Positions 39,951 through 48,421 of a stretch of DNA of 64,000 bases are shown one piece after another; position 1 is the stretch's first letter, and every line of letters starts with the position of its first letter. The notes below the pieces were generated by a model. The model ran no database searches, had not been told where the DNA came from, and saw only the letters and a list, made by a program, of their open reading frames with translations. The stretch covers positions 431,001 to 495,000 of the forward strand of contig JADKEF010000001.1 of NCBI GenBank assembly GCA_016718135.1. Reading direction: 5' to 3'. Source of the DNA: Acidobacteriota bacterium (GTDB lineage Bacteria > Acidobacteriota > Blastocatellia > Pyrinomonadales > Pyrinomonadaceae). Made by a program: the position numbers and the translations under genes.

Positions 39951-41888
39951 TTAAGCACCTCCTTGACTGTCATCAATTACGGACGAGAGCTTTTCTTCGA
40001 AGAGCTTTGCGGAAACGGTAAGGAAATCGTATGCGGTGACGAGCCCGATCAGACGGTCATCCTTTATCACTGGCAGACACCCGATATTTCGGTCCCGCAT
40101 CAGTTTCAGTGCATCCAATGTTGGTGTATTTGGAGCGATCGTGACAAGGTCGGTTTTCATGATGTCGCGGATGATGATCGGCTTGCCATCAGCCAATTTG
40201 CCCGATGCGAAGAGTTCTATCAGATCCCGATGCGAGACAATACCAATAAGGTGCCCGCCGTCATCCTCGACCGGTACATGCCGGACGTGGCGCCAGTGCA
40301 TCAGGCTCGCGGCAAGATCCAGAATATCTTCAGGCCGAACCGTAAACAGGTCTATCGCCATGAACTGCTCGACCGTCTTGTAATTGTCGATCCAATCCGA
40401 CTGGGCCGGTATCTCCGCGAGCGGCCATTCGTGGATCGGTTCTCCACTTTCCTGGTGCTTTTTCATAGCTGCTGTCAGCGAACGCATCTTCACGTTCGGC
40501 TTTGCGGTTTTGTCCATCGCAGCCAACGAATTGATCATCCAACACGAGCCGGATTTTTCGCTACTCACCCTGAGTTGGATTATCTCGAGTAGCCTTTCGA
40601 TATCATTTTCGTTGACGCCGGCTTTGCGGAGGCCTTCATGCGCTCGCGGCAGGAATTCCTCAATGATCAAGGGGCCAATACGGCGGCTCTTGCCGTCAAG
40701 TCCTCGAATCTGGCCGCCAAGACCGTAGCGTCCCGCATTAAAGAAATTGTTCTTTGCGTCATCAAATGAGATCAGCTTTGTGACGTCGCCGAACTCGTCG
40801 GGTAGAGAATTCATAAGGCCAAGAAAGAACGCCGCGTTCGCCATCTCGTCGGCGACCGAAGGCCCGGCGGGCAGATATCTCGCCTCGATCCTGATACCCG
40901 GTTTTCCATTTAGAATTCCGTAACACGGACGGTTCCAACGCCAGATCGTTCCATTGTGCAGACGCCACGCGGACAGTTTTGGAACGCCGCCGGCAGCGAG
41001 AACGTCGAGGGAATTTTCCTCAATTGCCTGAGTGAGTAATATTCGGAATCGAACGGCGTCTTCGCGGAGGACCTCAATGATCGAATTATCGACCCAACGG
41101 TCGCCAAAATTCACTCTTGGCGGTTGATTTCTTTCTTTATGAACTGTCGACCGCGTATCGATCGCAAGTTGGAAAAGGGCCAGCCTGGTCTCGTGCCATA
41201 AGCGGTGATTAAGCAACAGCGGAGAATTTACTGCCGATGCCAAAACCGGTGCGGCGATCGCCTGTGCCCAATTGTATTGGCTAACAAAATCACGTGCCCC
41301 AGTCTGCAAGTGTATCTGAAAACTAGTGTTGCAAAATTCGATGAATGTGTCTTGAAGAGTTAGCTGCAGCTCATCGAGCCCTTTGATCTGGATGACGCGG
41401 TTTTCTCCGTGCAGTTTTGTCACGACCCGGTCGATCTCGTGGTATCGCGGATTAGCCGTCATGTTGTCGTGGGTAAGATCCGATAGCTGTATCGTCGGGA
41501 GAATGCCAGCTAAAACGACGCCGGAATTGAATTTGGCCGCGGCATTTTTCACAATGTCGATGACCTCGTTTAACTCGGCCTCCATCAGCGACAGACAATC
41601 GCCCGAGAATTCACGCGGTGTCAAATTAGCTTCGAGATTGAATTTCCCGATCTCTGTGGTCAGTCGCCCATCCTTGGCCTCTTCCATCAGCTCGCTGACG
41701 ATCGGGGCAGGACGCATCGCCGAATCCACGAGAAACATCTCTTGTTCAGCACCGATCCGCTGCACATCTTCCTCGAACATACCCGAATCGAGCATGGTCT
41801 CGAATGCGTGCAGATCATTCAGCACGCCGAGCGTGAATAAACGCATTTGCGAATCATCGTATTCGGTTGTGACTCTCTTATCACCCAT
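39951..41888 (-). CDS. Glutamate-cysteine ligase-like enzyme fused to a CBS pair
   Basis: A 645-residue protein. Residues about 20-480 are a GCS2/YbdK-type carboxylate-amine ligase fold: RIGAEQEMFLVD near the N-terminus, EIGKFNLEANLTPR as the Glu-rich metal-binding segment, and GIRIEARYLPAGPS late in the domain. Residues about 500-635 hold two CBS motifs (VRPEDILDLAASLM...VGIVSHRDL-like and APNTPTLDALKLM...GLVTAYDFL), which usually bind adenine nucleotides and could tune the ligase to energy state. It probably makes gamma-glutamylcysteine or a related amide. It overlaps the upstream aspartoacylase-like gene by 8 bases and is followed at once by a DUF5335-like gene. Confidence 0.82.
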   Translation of the reverse strand: MGDKRVTTEYDDSQMRLFTLGVLNDLHAFETMLDSGMFEEDVQRIGAEQEMFLVDSAMRPAPIVSELMEEAKDGRLTTEIGKFNLEANLTPREFSGDCLSLMEAELNEVIDIVKNAAAKFNSGVVLAGILPTIQLSDLTHDNMTANPRYHEIDRVVTKLHGENRVIQIKGLDELQLTLQDTFIEFCNTSFQIHLQTGARDFVSQYNWAQAIAAPVLASAVNSPLLLNHRLWHETRLALFQLAIDTRSTVHKERNQPPRVNFGDRWVDNSIIEVLREDAVRFRILLTQAIEENSLDVLAAGGVPKLSAWRLHNGTIWRWNRPCYGILNGKPGIRIEARYLPAGPSVADEMANAAFFLGLMNSLPDEFGDVTKLISFDDAKNNFFNAGRYGLGGQIRGLDGKSRRIGPLIIEEFLPRAHEGLRKAGVNENDIERLLEIIQLRVSSEKSGSCWMINSLAAMDKTAKPNVKMRSLTAAMKKHQESGEPIHEWPLAEIPAQSDWIDNYKTVEQFMAIDLFTVRPEDILDLAASLMHWRHVRHVPVEDDGGHLIGIVSHRDLIELFASGKLADGKPIIIRDIMKTDLVTIAPNTPTLDALKLMRDRNIGCLPVIKDDRLIGLVTAYDFLTVSAKLFEEKLSSVIDDSQGGA

Positions 41889-43068
41889 TTGCTTCGCCCT
41901 TCCATTTGAATGGACCGGTCGTGTCGTGCTTCCTGCGGCTGACTGTTAGTTTGTTGCCGTCCCAGCGGCGGCGACGAAAACCTAACAAGTGGAACACCTG
42001 CAAGGGAAACAGCCGAGCTACGGCGGTGTTTACGTTTAAGGTCGATGGATCGCCGGGCACGCGGCTAACACCCGGTAGGATGTGGATCATTTTCTGGATC
42101 CCAAGCCTGCGAAGAAGGCCCGAGAGCCATAGCCAAAATGGCGATATCTCACGGCCGATGAAGAAACCATCCTCGCCAAGAGTCTGGTACAAAGGCATCA
42201 TGATGACTCCTGATTCAGTTGCTGTGACTGGTCCCGACTTATCATTGCCCAGTAGATCGCCTCGATGTATTGGGTCGAAATTCTTAAAGCCGGGCTGCAT
42301 TCTGAAGGAGTCGTTGTTAGAAATCGCATGGCGAATCCGGATCTCGAAAATGTGTGAATCGTATTCGCCAGTCGCCAGGTGTTCTCGATATTTGTCAAGA
42401 TCGGGAATCGCAGACGCGCCAATGATCCCGGCATTAAACATCGCCAGCCAGACCATCGCCTTATGGTTCTCGACTGTTCTATCCGACTCGTGTTGCCCGC
42501 CCTCGAAACCGAGCGTTACGGCACCCGCATTATTAAGGTATTCGAGCATAGTGCCTTCTAGTTGTTCCTCTATGCCGAGGAGGATGGTTACGGGGAATTT
42601 CTGGGCGAATGCTCGGTTTCGCAGTGTGTCGCCAACCGTTGCGAAATGCAGCCCGTCGGCCGATGTTGAATGAAGATCAAGTACAAAGACCTCATCCATC
42701 GCGGTTATGAGAATGCCGTCCAGTTGTTGCACGATCTCGGCGAGTTCAATGTCCTCAGATAAATTCGCGGAAGATCCCGACATATTCCCGGGTGTCCAGT
42801 GTCTGTTAAGATCAGCGTCGACAAACCTGACGCCTCTCGACAGTGCTCGGGTATTCCCGGCTAGGAAATAAACACGGCCTTTCAGCGAATCTTGAATAGT
42901 AGCCACGTTTTCAGCCATCTCGGAAAGTGCCACCGCCCCGGCGGACTCATTTCCATGTAGACTGCCGACAACGATCAATGTGGGCCCGGCCGGATCGCCG
43001 GAAAAAGCTGCGATCAGGTGCTCTCCATCGCAGAATCTGCCATTGCTAGGTGTTCTATTCTCGGTCAT
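41881..43068 (-). CDS. Succinylglutamate desuccinylase/aspartoacylase family hydrolase
   Basis: A 395-residue zinc-dependent amidohydrolase of the M14-like AstE/AspA family. Metal ligands are visible in GSLHGNESAG (His and Glu, about residues 35-44) and the later VLDLHST histidine. I start at the ATG at 43068, with AGGA upstream; a longer frame to 43227 reaches past the sigma54-type promoter and is unlikely. It is first in an operon with the ligase-CBS fusion and a DUF5335-like gene, so it may hydrolyse an amide related to the ligase product (inference). Confidence 0.8.
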   Translation of the reverse strand: MTENRTPSNGRFCDGEHLIAAFSGDPAGPTLIVVGSLHGNESAGAVALSEMAENVATIQDSLKGRVYFLAGNTRALSRGVRFVDADLNRHWTPGNMSGSSANLSEDIELAEIVQQLDGILITAMDEVFVLDLHSTSADGLHFATVGDTLRNRAFAQKFPVTILLGIEEQLEGTMLEYLNNAGAVTLGFEGGQHESDRTVENHKAMVWLAMFNAGIIGASAIPDLDKYREHLATGEYDSHIFEIRIRHAISNNDSFRMQPGFKNFDPIHRGDLLGNDKSGPVTATESGVIMMPLYQTLGEDGFFIGREISPFWLWLSGLLRRLGIQKMIHILPGVSRVPGDPSTLNVNTAVARLFPLQVFHLLGFRRRRWDGNKLTVSRRKHDTTGPFKWKGEANG

Positions 43069-43113
43069 ATTTCTGATCCTATGAGTTGTTGCTAGCATCA
43101 TTAAATTAGGAAC

Positions 43114-43129
43114 AGCAATAGCCGTTCCG
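43114..43129 (-). promoter_or_regulatory. Sigma54-type promoter of the hydrolase-ligase-DUF5335 operon
   Basis: Minus-strand reading CGGAACGGCTATTGCT fits TGGCACGN4TTGCW with two mismatches and exact GG-N10-GC spacing. The predicted start near 43104 is about 36 bases before the ATG at 43068. Only a weak activator-like match (43252-43267) is seen upstream. Confidence 0.5.
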
Positions 43130-43284
43130 CCAACGATTGGCGAAAAATTCAGTGTTTGATTGAGCGGCCCAGAGCCAGGCTTTGGTTTTGTTGGGAAATT
43201 TAATATGGAGTGCGAAAAATCACGCACTTGCTTCGGGCAGACAGGTAACGCCGCGAAATTGATCCGGACTATAAGGTTAAGTGG

Positions 43285-44133
43285 TTAGCTGTTGGATCTG
43301 ACAAAGATAGGCCGGAGTAGCCACCAGATAACGCCGTGGGTGACGTAGATCGCGGCAATACCGAGCAGGGCGTATTTCGAATAGAAGAAGACCGCCATTG
43401 CCATACCCGCAATGACTATGACGAGAAAGATGCCCTGACGACTGCCGCCGCTGGTTTTCATGCTTGTGTAGCGGATCGTGCTGACCATGAGGATCGAGAG
43501 GACAACGATCAACGCCATCAATGCGTAGCCGTAGTATTGTGCAGCGTTGTCCCCGTAAGAACTGAAGGGCGAGGGTGCAAAATGTACTAGAGCGGCGAGC
43601 AGACCCCCGGCCGGCGGTATCGGTAGACCCACGAAGGCCTTCTTATCCACTTTAGTGGCCCCTTCCGCGAGTTTTACCGGCCGAGTCGCCTGCAGGTTAA
43701 ATCTTGCCAACCTAAACGCTCCGCACATCAGGTAGGCAAACAGTAAAAACACCCCGAGGTTGTGTCCCACGGTATTCTCGGCGAATGTTGGAGCGATCGC
43801 CCACGCATAGATCAAAGCCGTCGGGGCGATACCGAATGTCAGCACATCGGCGAGCGAATCAAATTGCACTCCGATCTCGGTAGCCGTGTGCGTGGCACGA
43901 GCAACGCGTCCGTCAACCGTATCGAAAAGGATCGCAAGCCCGATCGCGAGACCCGCAGAATTGAAGTATGTCGCTGCTAATGCCGGATCGGCTGCGGAAA
44001 GATCAAATCCACGAATTGACCAAAGCACCGCCAGGTAGCCCATCGCCACATTTGCGGCGGTGAACAAGGTCGGGATCACGTAGAGTCCTTTTTTGAGGCC
44101 ACGGTGTGGCGGCTTTGTCTCAATTTCTGCCAT
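43285..44133 (-). CDS. pssA: CDP-diacylglycerol-serine O-phosphatidyltransferase
   Basis: Membrane enzyme that makes phosphatidylserine from CDP-diacylglycerol and serine. The CDP-alcohol phosphotransferase signature D-G-x2-A-R-x8-G-x3-D-x3-D is present intact (from DGRVARATHTATEIG to FDSLAD, about residues 73-96). Several hydrophobic helices surround it. At 282 residues it is in the normal range. It follows psd by 4 bases; the two catalyse consecutive steps to phosphatidylethanolamine. Confidence 0.93.
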   Translation of the reverse strand: MAEIETKPPHRGLKKGLYVIPTLFTAANVAMGYLAVLWSIRGFDLSAADPALAATYFNSAGLAIGLAILFDTVDGRVARATHTATEIGVQFDSLADVLTFGIAPTALIYAWAIAPTFAENTVGHNLGVFLLFAYLMCGAFRLARFNLQATRPVKLAEGATKVDKKAFVGLPIPPAGGLLAALVHFAPSPFSSYGDNAAQYYGYALMALIVVLSILMVSTIRYTSMKTSGGSRQGIFLVIVIAGMAMAVFFYSKYALLGIAAIYVTHGVIWWLLRPIFVRSNS

Positions 44134-44137
44134 CTGG

Positions 44138-44737
44138 TCAGTGGAGCTTAGCGATCACGGTTTCGCCACCTTTAACACGGTCTCCTACCTTAACCTGCAA
44201 ATCGACACTCGACGGCATCGTGAGGTCGGTTCGCGAGCTAAATTTAATAAGGCCGAATTTCTGTCCGCGAGCTAGATTATCGCCCGTTTTTGGCCAGCAG
44301 ACAATGCGGCGAGCGAGGATTCCGGCGATCTGTGTGCAGGTGACGGTAATTCCTACGCCCTCGATGAGCAGGGAATTGCGCTCGTTGACGAGACTTGCCT
44401 CGTCGTTCGTTGCGGGCATTTTGCGGCCCGGGATGTAGTCGATCTGTTTGATGATGCCAGTGATCGGCGAACGGTTGATGTGTACGTCGAGTGGCGAAAG
44501 AAAGACACTTACGAGCTTTGTATCGCCTTTCTCTTCTATTCGCGTCACGCGACCATCTGCTGCTGAAACGATCAGGCCCTCACCGGTCGGAACAGTGCGT
44601 TGTGGATCGCGGAAGAAGTACATCATGAACAACGCGACCGCCGCAAAGGCAACAACCAGTGGCCACCACCCCAACACGCCGAGCAATGCCGCCAGCACGA
44701 CCGGTATTAATACAAACGGTATTCCTTCTCGAACCAT
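44138..44737 (-). CDS. psd: Phosphatidylserine decarboxylase, short (archaeal-type) form
   Basis: Pyruvoyl enzyme converting phosphatidylserine to phosphatidylethanolamine. The 199-residue length, N-terminal hydrophobic pair of helices (about 5-37) and FLSPLDVHINRSPITG motif fit the short family. The self-cleavage site near the C-terminus, normally FGSR, reads KFSSRTDLTMP here: the Gly before the Ser that becomes pyruvoyl is Ser (codon AGC, one base from GGC). Whether it still self-processes is uncertain. It is the first gene of psd-pssA and is preceded by a heptamer-repeat spacer. Confidence 0.9.
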   Translation of the reverse strand: MVREGIPFVLIPVVLAALLGVLGWWPLVVAFAAVALFMMYFFRDPQRTVPTGEGLIVSAADGRVTRIEEKGDTKLVSVFLSPLDVHINRSPITGIIKQIDYIPGRKMPATNDEASLVNERNSLLIEGVGITVTCTQIAGILARRIVCWPKTGDNLARGQKFGLIKFSSRTDLTMPSSVDLQVKVGDRVKGGETVIAKLH

Positions 44738-44739
44738 AA

Positions 44740-44834
44740 GAGTTGTGGTCGGTGGCCAGACCAGGATCGGACGAACAGAAAAACAATGCTAAATACTAAC
44801 ACTGACTACCGACCACTGACCACCGGCCACTGAT
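44740..44834. repeat. Heptamer repeats upstream of psd (inverted pair)
   Basis: 44796-44834 holds five or six 7-base units of the type TGACCAC/CGACCAC/CGGCCAC. 44740-44762 holds the complementary form (GTTGTGGTCGGTGGCCAG), so the two can pair. Related to the tract at 34-61. Confidence 0.6.
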
Positions 44835-44867
44835 AAAGAAAAAGCCCGGCGTCATCGGACACCGGGC
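44835..44867 (-). terminator. Terminator of the small membrane protein gene
   Basis: On the minus strand GCCCGGTGTC and GACGCCGGGC form a 10-bp stem with one G-T wobble and a CGAT loop, followed by TTTTTCTTT. Confidence 0.88.
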
Positions 44868-44893
44868 GAAGAGGAGGATCGTATGAAGAAACC

Positions 44894-45112
44894 TTAGCCT
44901 CTGACGGGAAAATCTTTTGCATAGCTGTATGCACACCAGGCGGCGATCAGATGGATAACCCACCCAAACAGACCCGCCGTGCCAATCCACGAAAACCCGG
45001 TCAAAACAAGCCAAATTATACCGATAATTATTCTACCGTTATATATCTGACCGATCCCCGGGATCAACAAACTTAATATGCCGGCTAACAAAGGTTCTCT
45101 CATCTTTAGCAA
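44894..45112 (-). CDS. Small TM2-like membrane protein
   Basis: A 72-residue protein with two hydrophobic helices separated by a GxGQIYNG turn (SLLIPGIGQIYNGRIIIGIIW, about residues 14-34), the pattern of TM2/DUF5683-type small membrane proteins. GGAGG lies 5 bases before a TTG (45112) and 14 before an ATG three codons later (45103); the TTG has the better spacing. It is monocistronic, with a strong terminator. Function unknown. Confidence 0.7.
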   Translation of the reverse strand: MLKMREPLLAGILSLLIPGIGQIYNGRIIIGIIWLVLTGFSWIGTAGLFGWVIHLIAAWCAYSYAKDFPVRG

Positions 45113-45167
45113 AAGTGCCTCCGTTTAGATGTACGTTCGATGAGCGAGTTTGTTTCAGAATTTTCGT

Positions 45168-45196
45168 TTGAACCCGTCCGCCATTTCAAGTATTCT
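45168..45196 (+). promoter_or_regulatory. Sigma70-type promoter of the dienelactone hydrolase-like gene
   Basis: TTGAAC (45168-45173), a 17-base spacer and TATTCT (45191-45196), four of six matches each. The predicted start is near 45203. An AAGGAG ribosome site follows before the ATG at 45226. Confidence 0.4.
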
Positions 45197-45225
45197 GTTC
45201 AAACAAACAAGGAGATCAATAAATT

Positions 45226-46113
45226 ATGGAACGCAAGACCGCAGACGATTACCCGCAGGAAGTGTTGGATCTTTTTCACGAATACCAGCACGGCGATATG
45301 GAACGCCGGACGTTTATGGCCAGCTTGGGCAAGTTCGCTGTTGGCGGGCTGACGGCGGTGGCGATCTTTGAGAGCCTACAGCCGAATTACGCTTGGGCTC
45401 AGACCGTTCCTAAGGACGACAAGGACATCAAGGTCGGCTACGAGACCGTCGATTCGCCAGCCGGTAACGGTACGATCAAAGGGTACCTTGCAAAACCTGC
45501 AAAGGGCAAAAAGTTCCAAGCCGTCCTGGTCATCCACGAAAATCGCGGTCTCAATCCATATATCGAAGACGTCGCTCGACGCCTCGCAAAGGCCGGTTAC
45601 ATTGCGTTCGCTCCTGATGGATTAACGTCAGTCGGTGGCTATCCGGGCGATGAGCAGAAAGGTGCCGCGGCGTTTCGCACGGTTGACGGCAAGAAGATGA
45701 CCGAGGATTTCGTTACAGCTGCTCTATGGCTCAAGAAGCGTCCAGATAGCAAAGGCAAACTCGGAGCCGTCGGCTTCTGCTTCGGCGGCGGTATGGTCAA
45801 CACGCTCGCATACCGCCTCGGCAAAGACCTCAACGCCGGTGTCCCATTCTACGGCCGCCAGGCACCCGTCGCCGAGGTGCCCAAGATCATGGCTCCGCTG
45901 ATGTTCCAATACGCCGGAAATGACGCAGGCGTAAACGCCGGTATCGCCGCCTACGAAGCCGCCCTGACTGAGAATAAGAAAAAGTATGAGAGCTTCAAAT
46001 ACGAAGGCAAACAACACGGCTTCCACAACGACACCACCCCACGCTACGACGCCGAAGCCGCGAAACTAGCCTGGGAAAGGACGCTCGCTCATTTTAAGAA
46101 GCATCTTAAATGA
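45226..46113 (+). CDS. Exported dienelactone hydrolase family protein
   Basis: A 295-residue alpha/beta hydrolase. The nucleophile motif is GFCFGGG (Cys in place of Ser, as in dienelactone hydrolases), with His in GKQHGFHND and an Asp in the YAGNDAG segment. The N-terminus is unusual: about 25 polar residues, then ERRTFMASLGKFAVGGLTAV and an AWAQT end, which looks like a Tat-type export signal lacking the twin-Arg-Arg-x-Phe-Leu ideal. The AAGGAG site supports the ATG at 45226. Substrate unknown. Confidence 0.85.
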   Translation: MERKTADDYPQEVLDLFHEYQHGDMERRTFMASLGKFAVGGLTAVAIFESLQPNYAWAQTVPKDDKDIKVGYETVDSPAGNGTIKGYLAKPAKGKKFQAVLVIHENRGLNPYIEDVARRLAKAGYIAFAPDGLTSVGGYPGDEQKGAAAFRTVDGKKMTEDFVTAALWLKKRPDSKGKLGAVGFCFGGGMVNTLAYRLGKDLNAGVPFYGRQAPVAEVPKIMAPLMFQYAGNDAGVNAGIAAYEAALTENKKKYESFKYEGKQHGFHNDTTPRYDAEAAKLAWERTLAHFKKHLK

Positions 46114-46141
46114 CCGGAAGGCGTCCAGACTCTTCACGTAT

Positions 46142-46176
46142 AAAGGCTGTCCGAGACTTTCCGGGCAGCCTTTCTC
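46142..46176 (+). terminator. Terminator after the dienelactone hydrolase-like gene
   Basis: AAAGGCTGTCCG (46142-46153) pairs with CGGGCAGCCTTT (46162-46173) with one G-T wobble and an 8-base loop. Confidence 0.8.
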
Positions 46177-46247
46177 GGTTTCACAGTTACACCGTTAAGA
46201 CTCTCTTGCGGCTTTGCCGCGAACGCGCTGCGGCAATAGTAAAAGGG

Positions 46248-46946
46248 TCAGTTTGCGACATAGACTGAATTTAACGAGGTCGCTGCGGTGTAGGGGTTGG
46301 GGAACTCGATATTGTGGGCGGTGGCCGTGACGAAGACGGTGCGCAGGTGGGCTGCGAAGGCTTCGTCGGCCGGGTCATTTGACCAGAGGGCGAAAGTTCC
46401 CGTCGGCTTCAGTTGGGCCTTGATCGCGGTTAGGCCGCCCGTGGTGTAGAGCGATCCGTTTTCTGGATCGAGGTAGGGCTCGGGCGAATGATCGATGTCG
46501 AGTAGGACGGCGTCTAATTTTCTTGTCGGATCATCTGAGTCGAAGCCGGTGCGGGCGAGGGCGAAGAAATCGCCCTGGCGCAGCTCGCACCGCTCGTCCG
46601 CTGTCAGAGTCTCACCGTTTGGCACGAGGCCATTCTTATGCCAGTCGATCACGGGTTGGAAAAGATCGATGACGAGCAGACTTCTGACCGAATTATTTTT
46701 GAGGGCTTCGACGGCGGTGTAGCCGAGGCCGAGGCCGCCGATGACGACGTCTAGTTCACCTGTGAGAGGAGCAAGGCCGAGCGTTGCGAGCTGGCGTTCA
46801 CTCTCAGTGAAGAGACTCGACATCAGGTACACGTCGCCGAGCTTGACCTCGTAAATGAGTTCGTTGTTTAAGAGCGGTTCAGGGCGTCGGCGAAGCGTCA
46901 ACTCGCCGAGGGGTGTCATTTCGTAGCCAAGTTCCTCGATTCTCAC
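46248..46946 (-). CDS. Spermidine-synthase-like SAM-dependent methyltransferase fold protein
   Basis: A 232-residue Rossmann-type protein. VVIGGLGLGYTAVEAL (about residues 66-81) is the nucleotide-binding glycine motif, VLLDIDHSPEPYL is the acidic post-motif, and ALWSNDP is the later strand, a pattern shared by spermidine synthase-like proteins. The N-terminal oligomerisation domain of true SpeE is short here and the catalytic Asp pattern is not clear, so polyamine synthesis is not certain. Monocistronic. Confidence 0.7.
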   Translation of the reverse strand: MRIEELGYEMTPLGELTLRRRPEPLLNNELIYEVKLGDVYLMSSLFTESERQLATLGLAPLTGELDVVIGGLGLGYTAVEALKNNSVRSLLVIDLFQPVIDWHKNGLVPNGETLTADERCELRQGDFFALARTGFDSDDPTRKLDAVLLDIDHSPEPYLDPENGSLYTTGGLTAIKAQLKPTGTFALWSNDPADEAFAAHLRTVFVTATAHNIEFPNPYTAATSLNSVYVAN

Positions 46947-47030
46947 GATATTGTTTCCTATCTATTGACGTTGGTAGTTTAGCATTATAGGTAGTGTTTG
47001 GACATTCAGCGTGGTCTTGGCTCAGGGCGG

Positions 47031-47313
47031 ATGCGGCATGCTATTTTAGATACGAGAGGTTCCATTTTGTCTAGCTTGGCTTGGTTGATCGTCGTCATTA
47101 TGTTGCTGACGTTACTTGGCAGTGGGACTTTGTTTGTCGTGACGGTCAAGTACTATTGGGGCGTGCGTGGAGCTCCCGCCTTTGACCGGCGAAGAGCGAC
47201 GCCTACAGCATGAAGAGGAACTGCGGCTCCGGGCGAAGCAGATCGAGTGGGCGGAGAAGAACCCGGTGAAGCCTCGCAATCCTGACTTCTGGGACAATCG
47301 AAAAGCTAAATGA
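47031..47313 (+). pseudogene. Small membrane protein, apparent frameshift
   Basis: From the ATG at 47031, one frame gives a single hydrophobic helix (LSSLAWLIVVIMLLTLLGSG...) and runs to a stop at 47213. The second frame, open from before 47167 (GTG), gives ELPPLTGEERRLQHEEEL... and ends NPDFWDNRKAK at 47313. Together they would make a plausible short helix-plus-charged-tail protein if one base were added or lost near 47165. Either a frameshifted gene, a sequence error, or no gene. Confidence 0.35.
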
Positions 47314-47315
47314 TC

Positions 47316-48143
47316 TTAGTGCCCGGACACGGCGTGAAGTAAATAACTGGTTCCAAAGAAAAGAGCGACCCCGGCGAAGACAGCGAGCGATGCCCAGATG
47401 CTAGGGCCACCGTGGTGATTGACCTCCGGGATGAGGTCACTTGCGGCGACGTAAAGTGTCACGCCACCCGCCACGGGCAATGCGTAAGCTGTGACGGATG
47501 AGAAGTTGTTGCCGATCACGTAGAAGACAATCACGCCGAGAAACGTTGTGACGCCCATCAGCGTGGTAGCTAACATCACCTGGCGACGACCTTTTCCCGC
47601 TGCGAGCACCATCGATCCGATCGTGAATCCCTCGGGAAATTTGTGCAATAGAACTGCAATAAATACTAGAAGGCCGGCTTTCGCATCTATTGTCGCCGCC
47701 GCTGCAATCGTGACACCGTCAAAAAAAGTGTGGACAAGCAAACCGCCAACCGCCGTATAGGCCGATCTCGGCGTGATGAGCTCGTGCGAATGTTCGTCGT
47801 CGTCGCAGTGCATTTCTTCGCCCAGATGAAAGTGCGGGGCGATGGTGTGTTCGACAAACTGGGTCAGTAGGTAGCCACCGAGCAGAAGAGCCATCGGTAA
47901 CGCGAGATTCTCGCCTTCGCCTGAAGCGTCGGGATCGATCTTCTGCCACAGCGTGATCGTCTTGGGTAAGATCTCGAAAAGGGTCACCGCGAGCATAAAC
48001 CCCGCTCCGAGGGCGAGCAGGTAGCGGAGCACCTTGCGGTAGCTATCATGAAGGCTGGACGGAAAGAGGACTAGCCCGCCGAGCACATTTGCCACTCCGG
48101 CGATCAATCCGAACACTAATAATTGAAAAAAAATCCCGTCCAT
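47316..48143 (-). CDS. ZIP family metal transporter
   Basis: A 275-residue membrane protein with about eight helices. The conserved metal-site helices are present: HTFFDGVTIAAAA (helix 4) and LLHKFPEGFTIGSMVLA (helix 5), plus a His-rich loop (EEMHCDDDEHSHE) between helices 3 and 4. It probably imports zinc or another divalent metal. Its stop is next to the possible small gene at 47031-47313 on the other strand. The substrate is not predictable from sequence alone. Confidence 0.9.
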   Translation of the reverse strand: MDGIFFQLLVFGLIAGVANVLGGLVLFPSSLHDSYRKVLRYLLALGAGFMLAVTLFEILPKTITLWQKIDPDASGEGENLALPMALLLGGYLLTQFVEHTIAPHFHLGEEMHCDDDEHSHELITPRSAYTAVGGLLVHTFFDGVTIAAAATIDAKAGLLVFIAVLLHKFPEGFTIGSMVLAAGKGRRQVMLATTLMGVTTFLGVIVFYVIGNNFSSVTAYALPVAGGVTLYVAASDLIPEVNHHGGPSIWASLAVFAGVALFFGTSYLLHAVSGH

Positions 48144-48271
48144 CCTTAGATCTGCGACCGCTCTATCCTATATCAGGGGTCCGCAAATGAGCAAAATTCG
48201 GTTGGAAATAGTTGATTCATAAGGGCTAGATATTAAGCGGATGTATAAAGTTAGCCTGCTCATTTTAATGC

Positions 48272-48301
48272 TTGACACAGCCCTAAAAACGGGCGTATTA
48301 T
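48272..48301 (+). promoter_or_regulatory. Sigma70-type promoter of the division/cell wall cluster
   Basis: Perfect TTGACA (48272-48277), an 18-base spacer and TATTAT (48296-48301). The predicted start near 48308 gives a leader of about 114 bases to rsmH. A second TATAAT at 48354-48359 has no good -35 box. Confidence 0.7.
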
Positions 48302-48421
48302 TCATTTGTAACAGTAATAAGCCCAAATGATCTTTCGGGCATCAAGCGAATCCTATAATAAGTGTTTAGTTTCTTAAGCGCCCGTAACAGGGATGCAAGA
48401 GCTTTCTTCCGCTCTTTGAAT

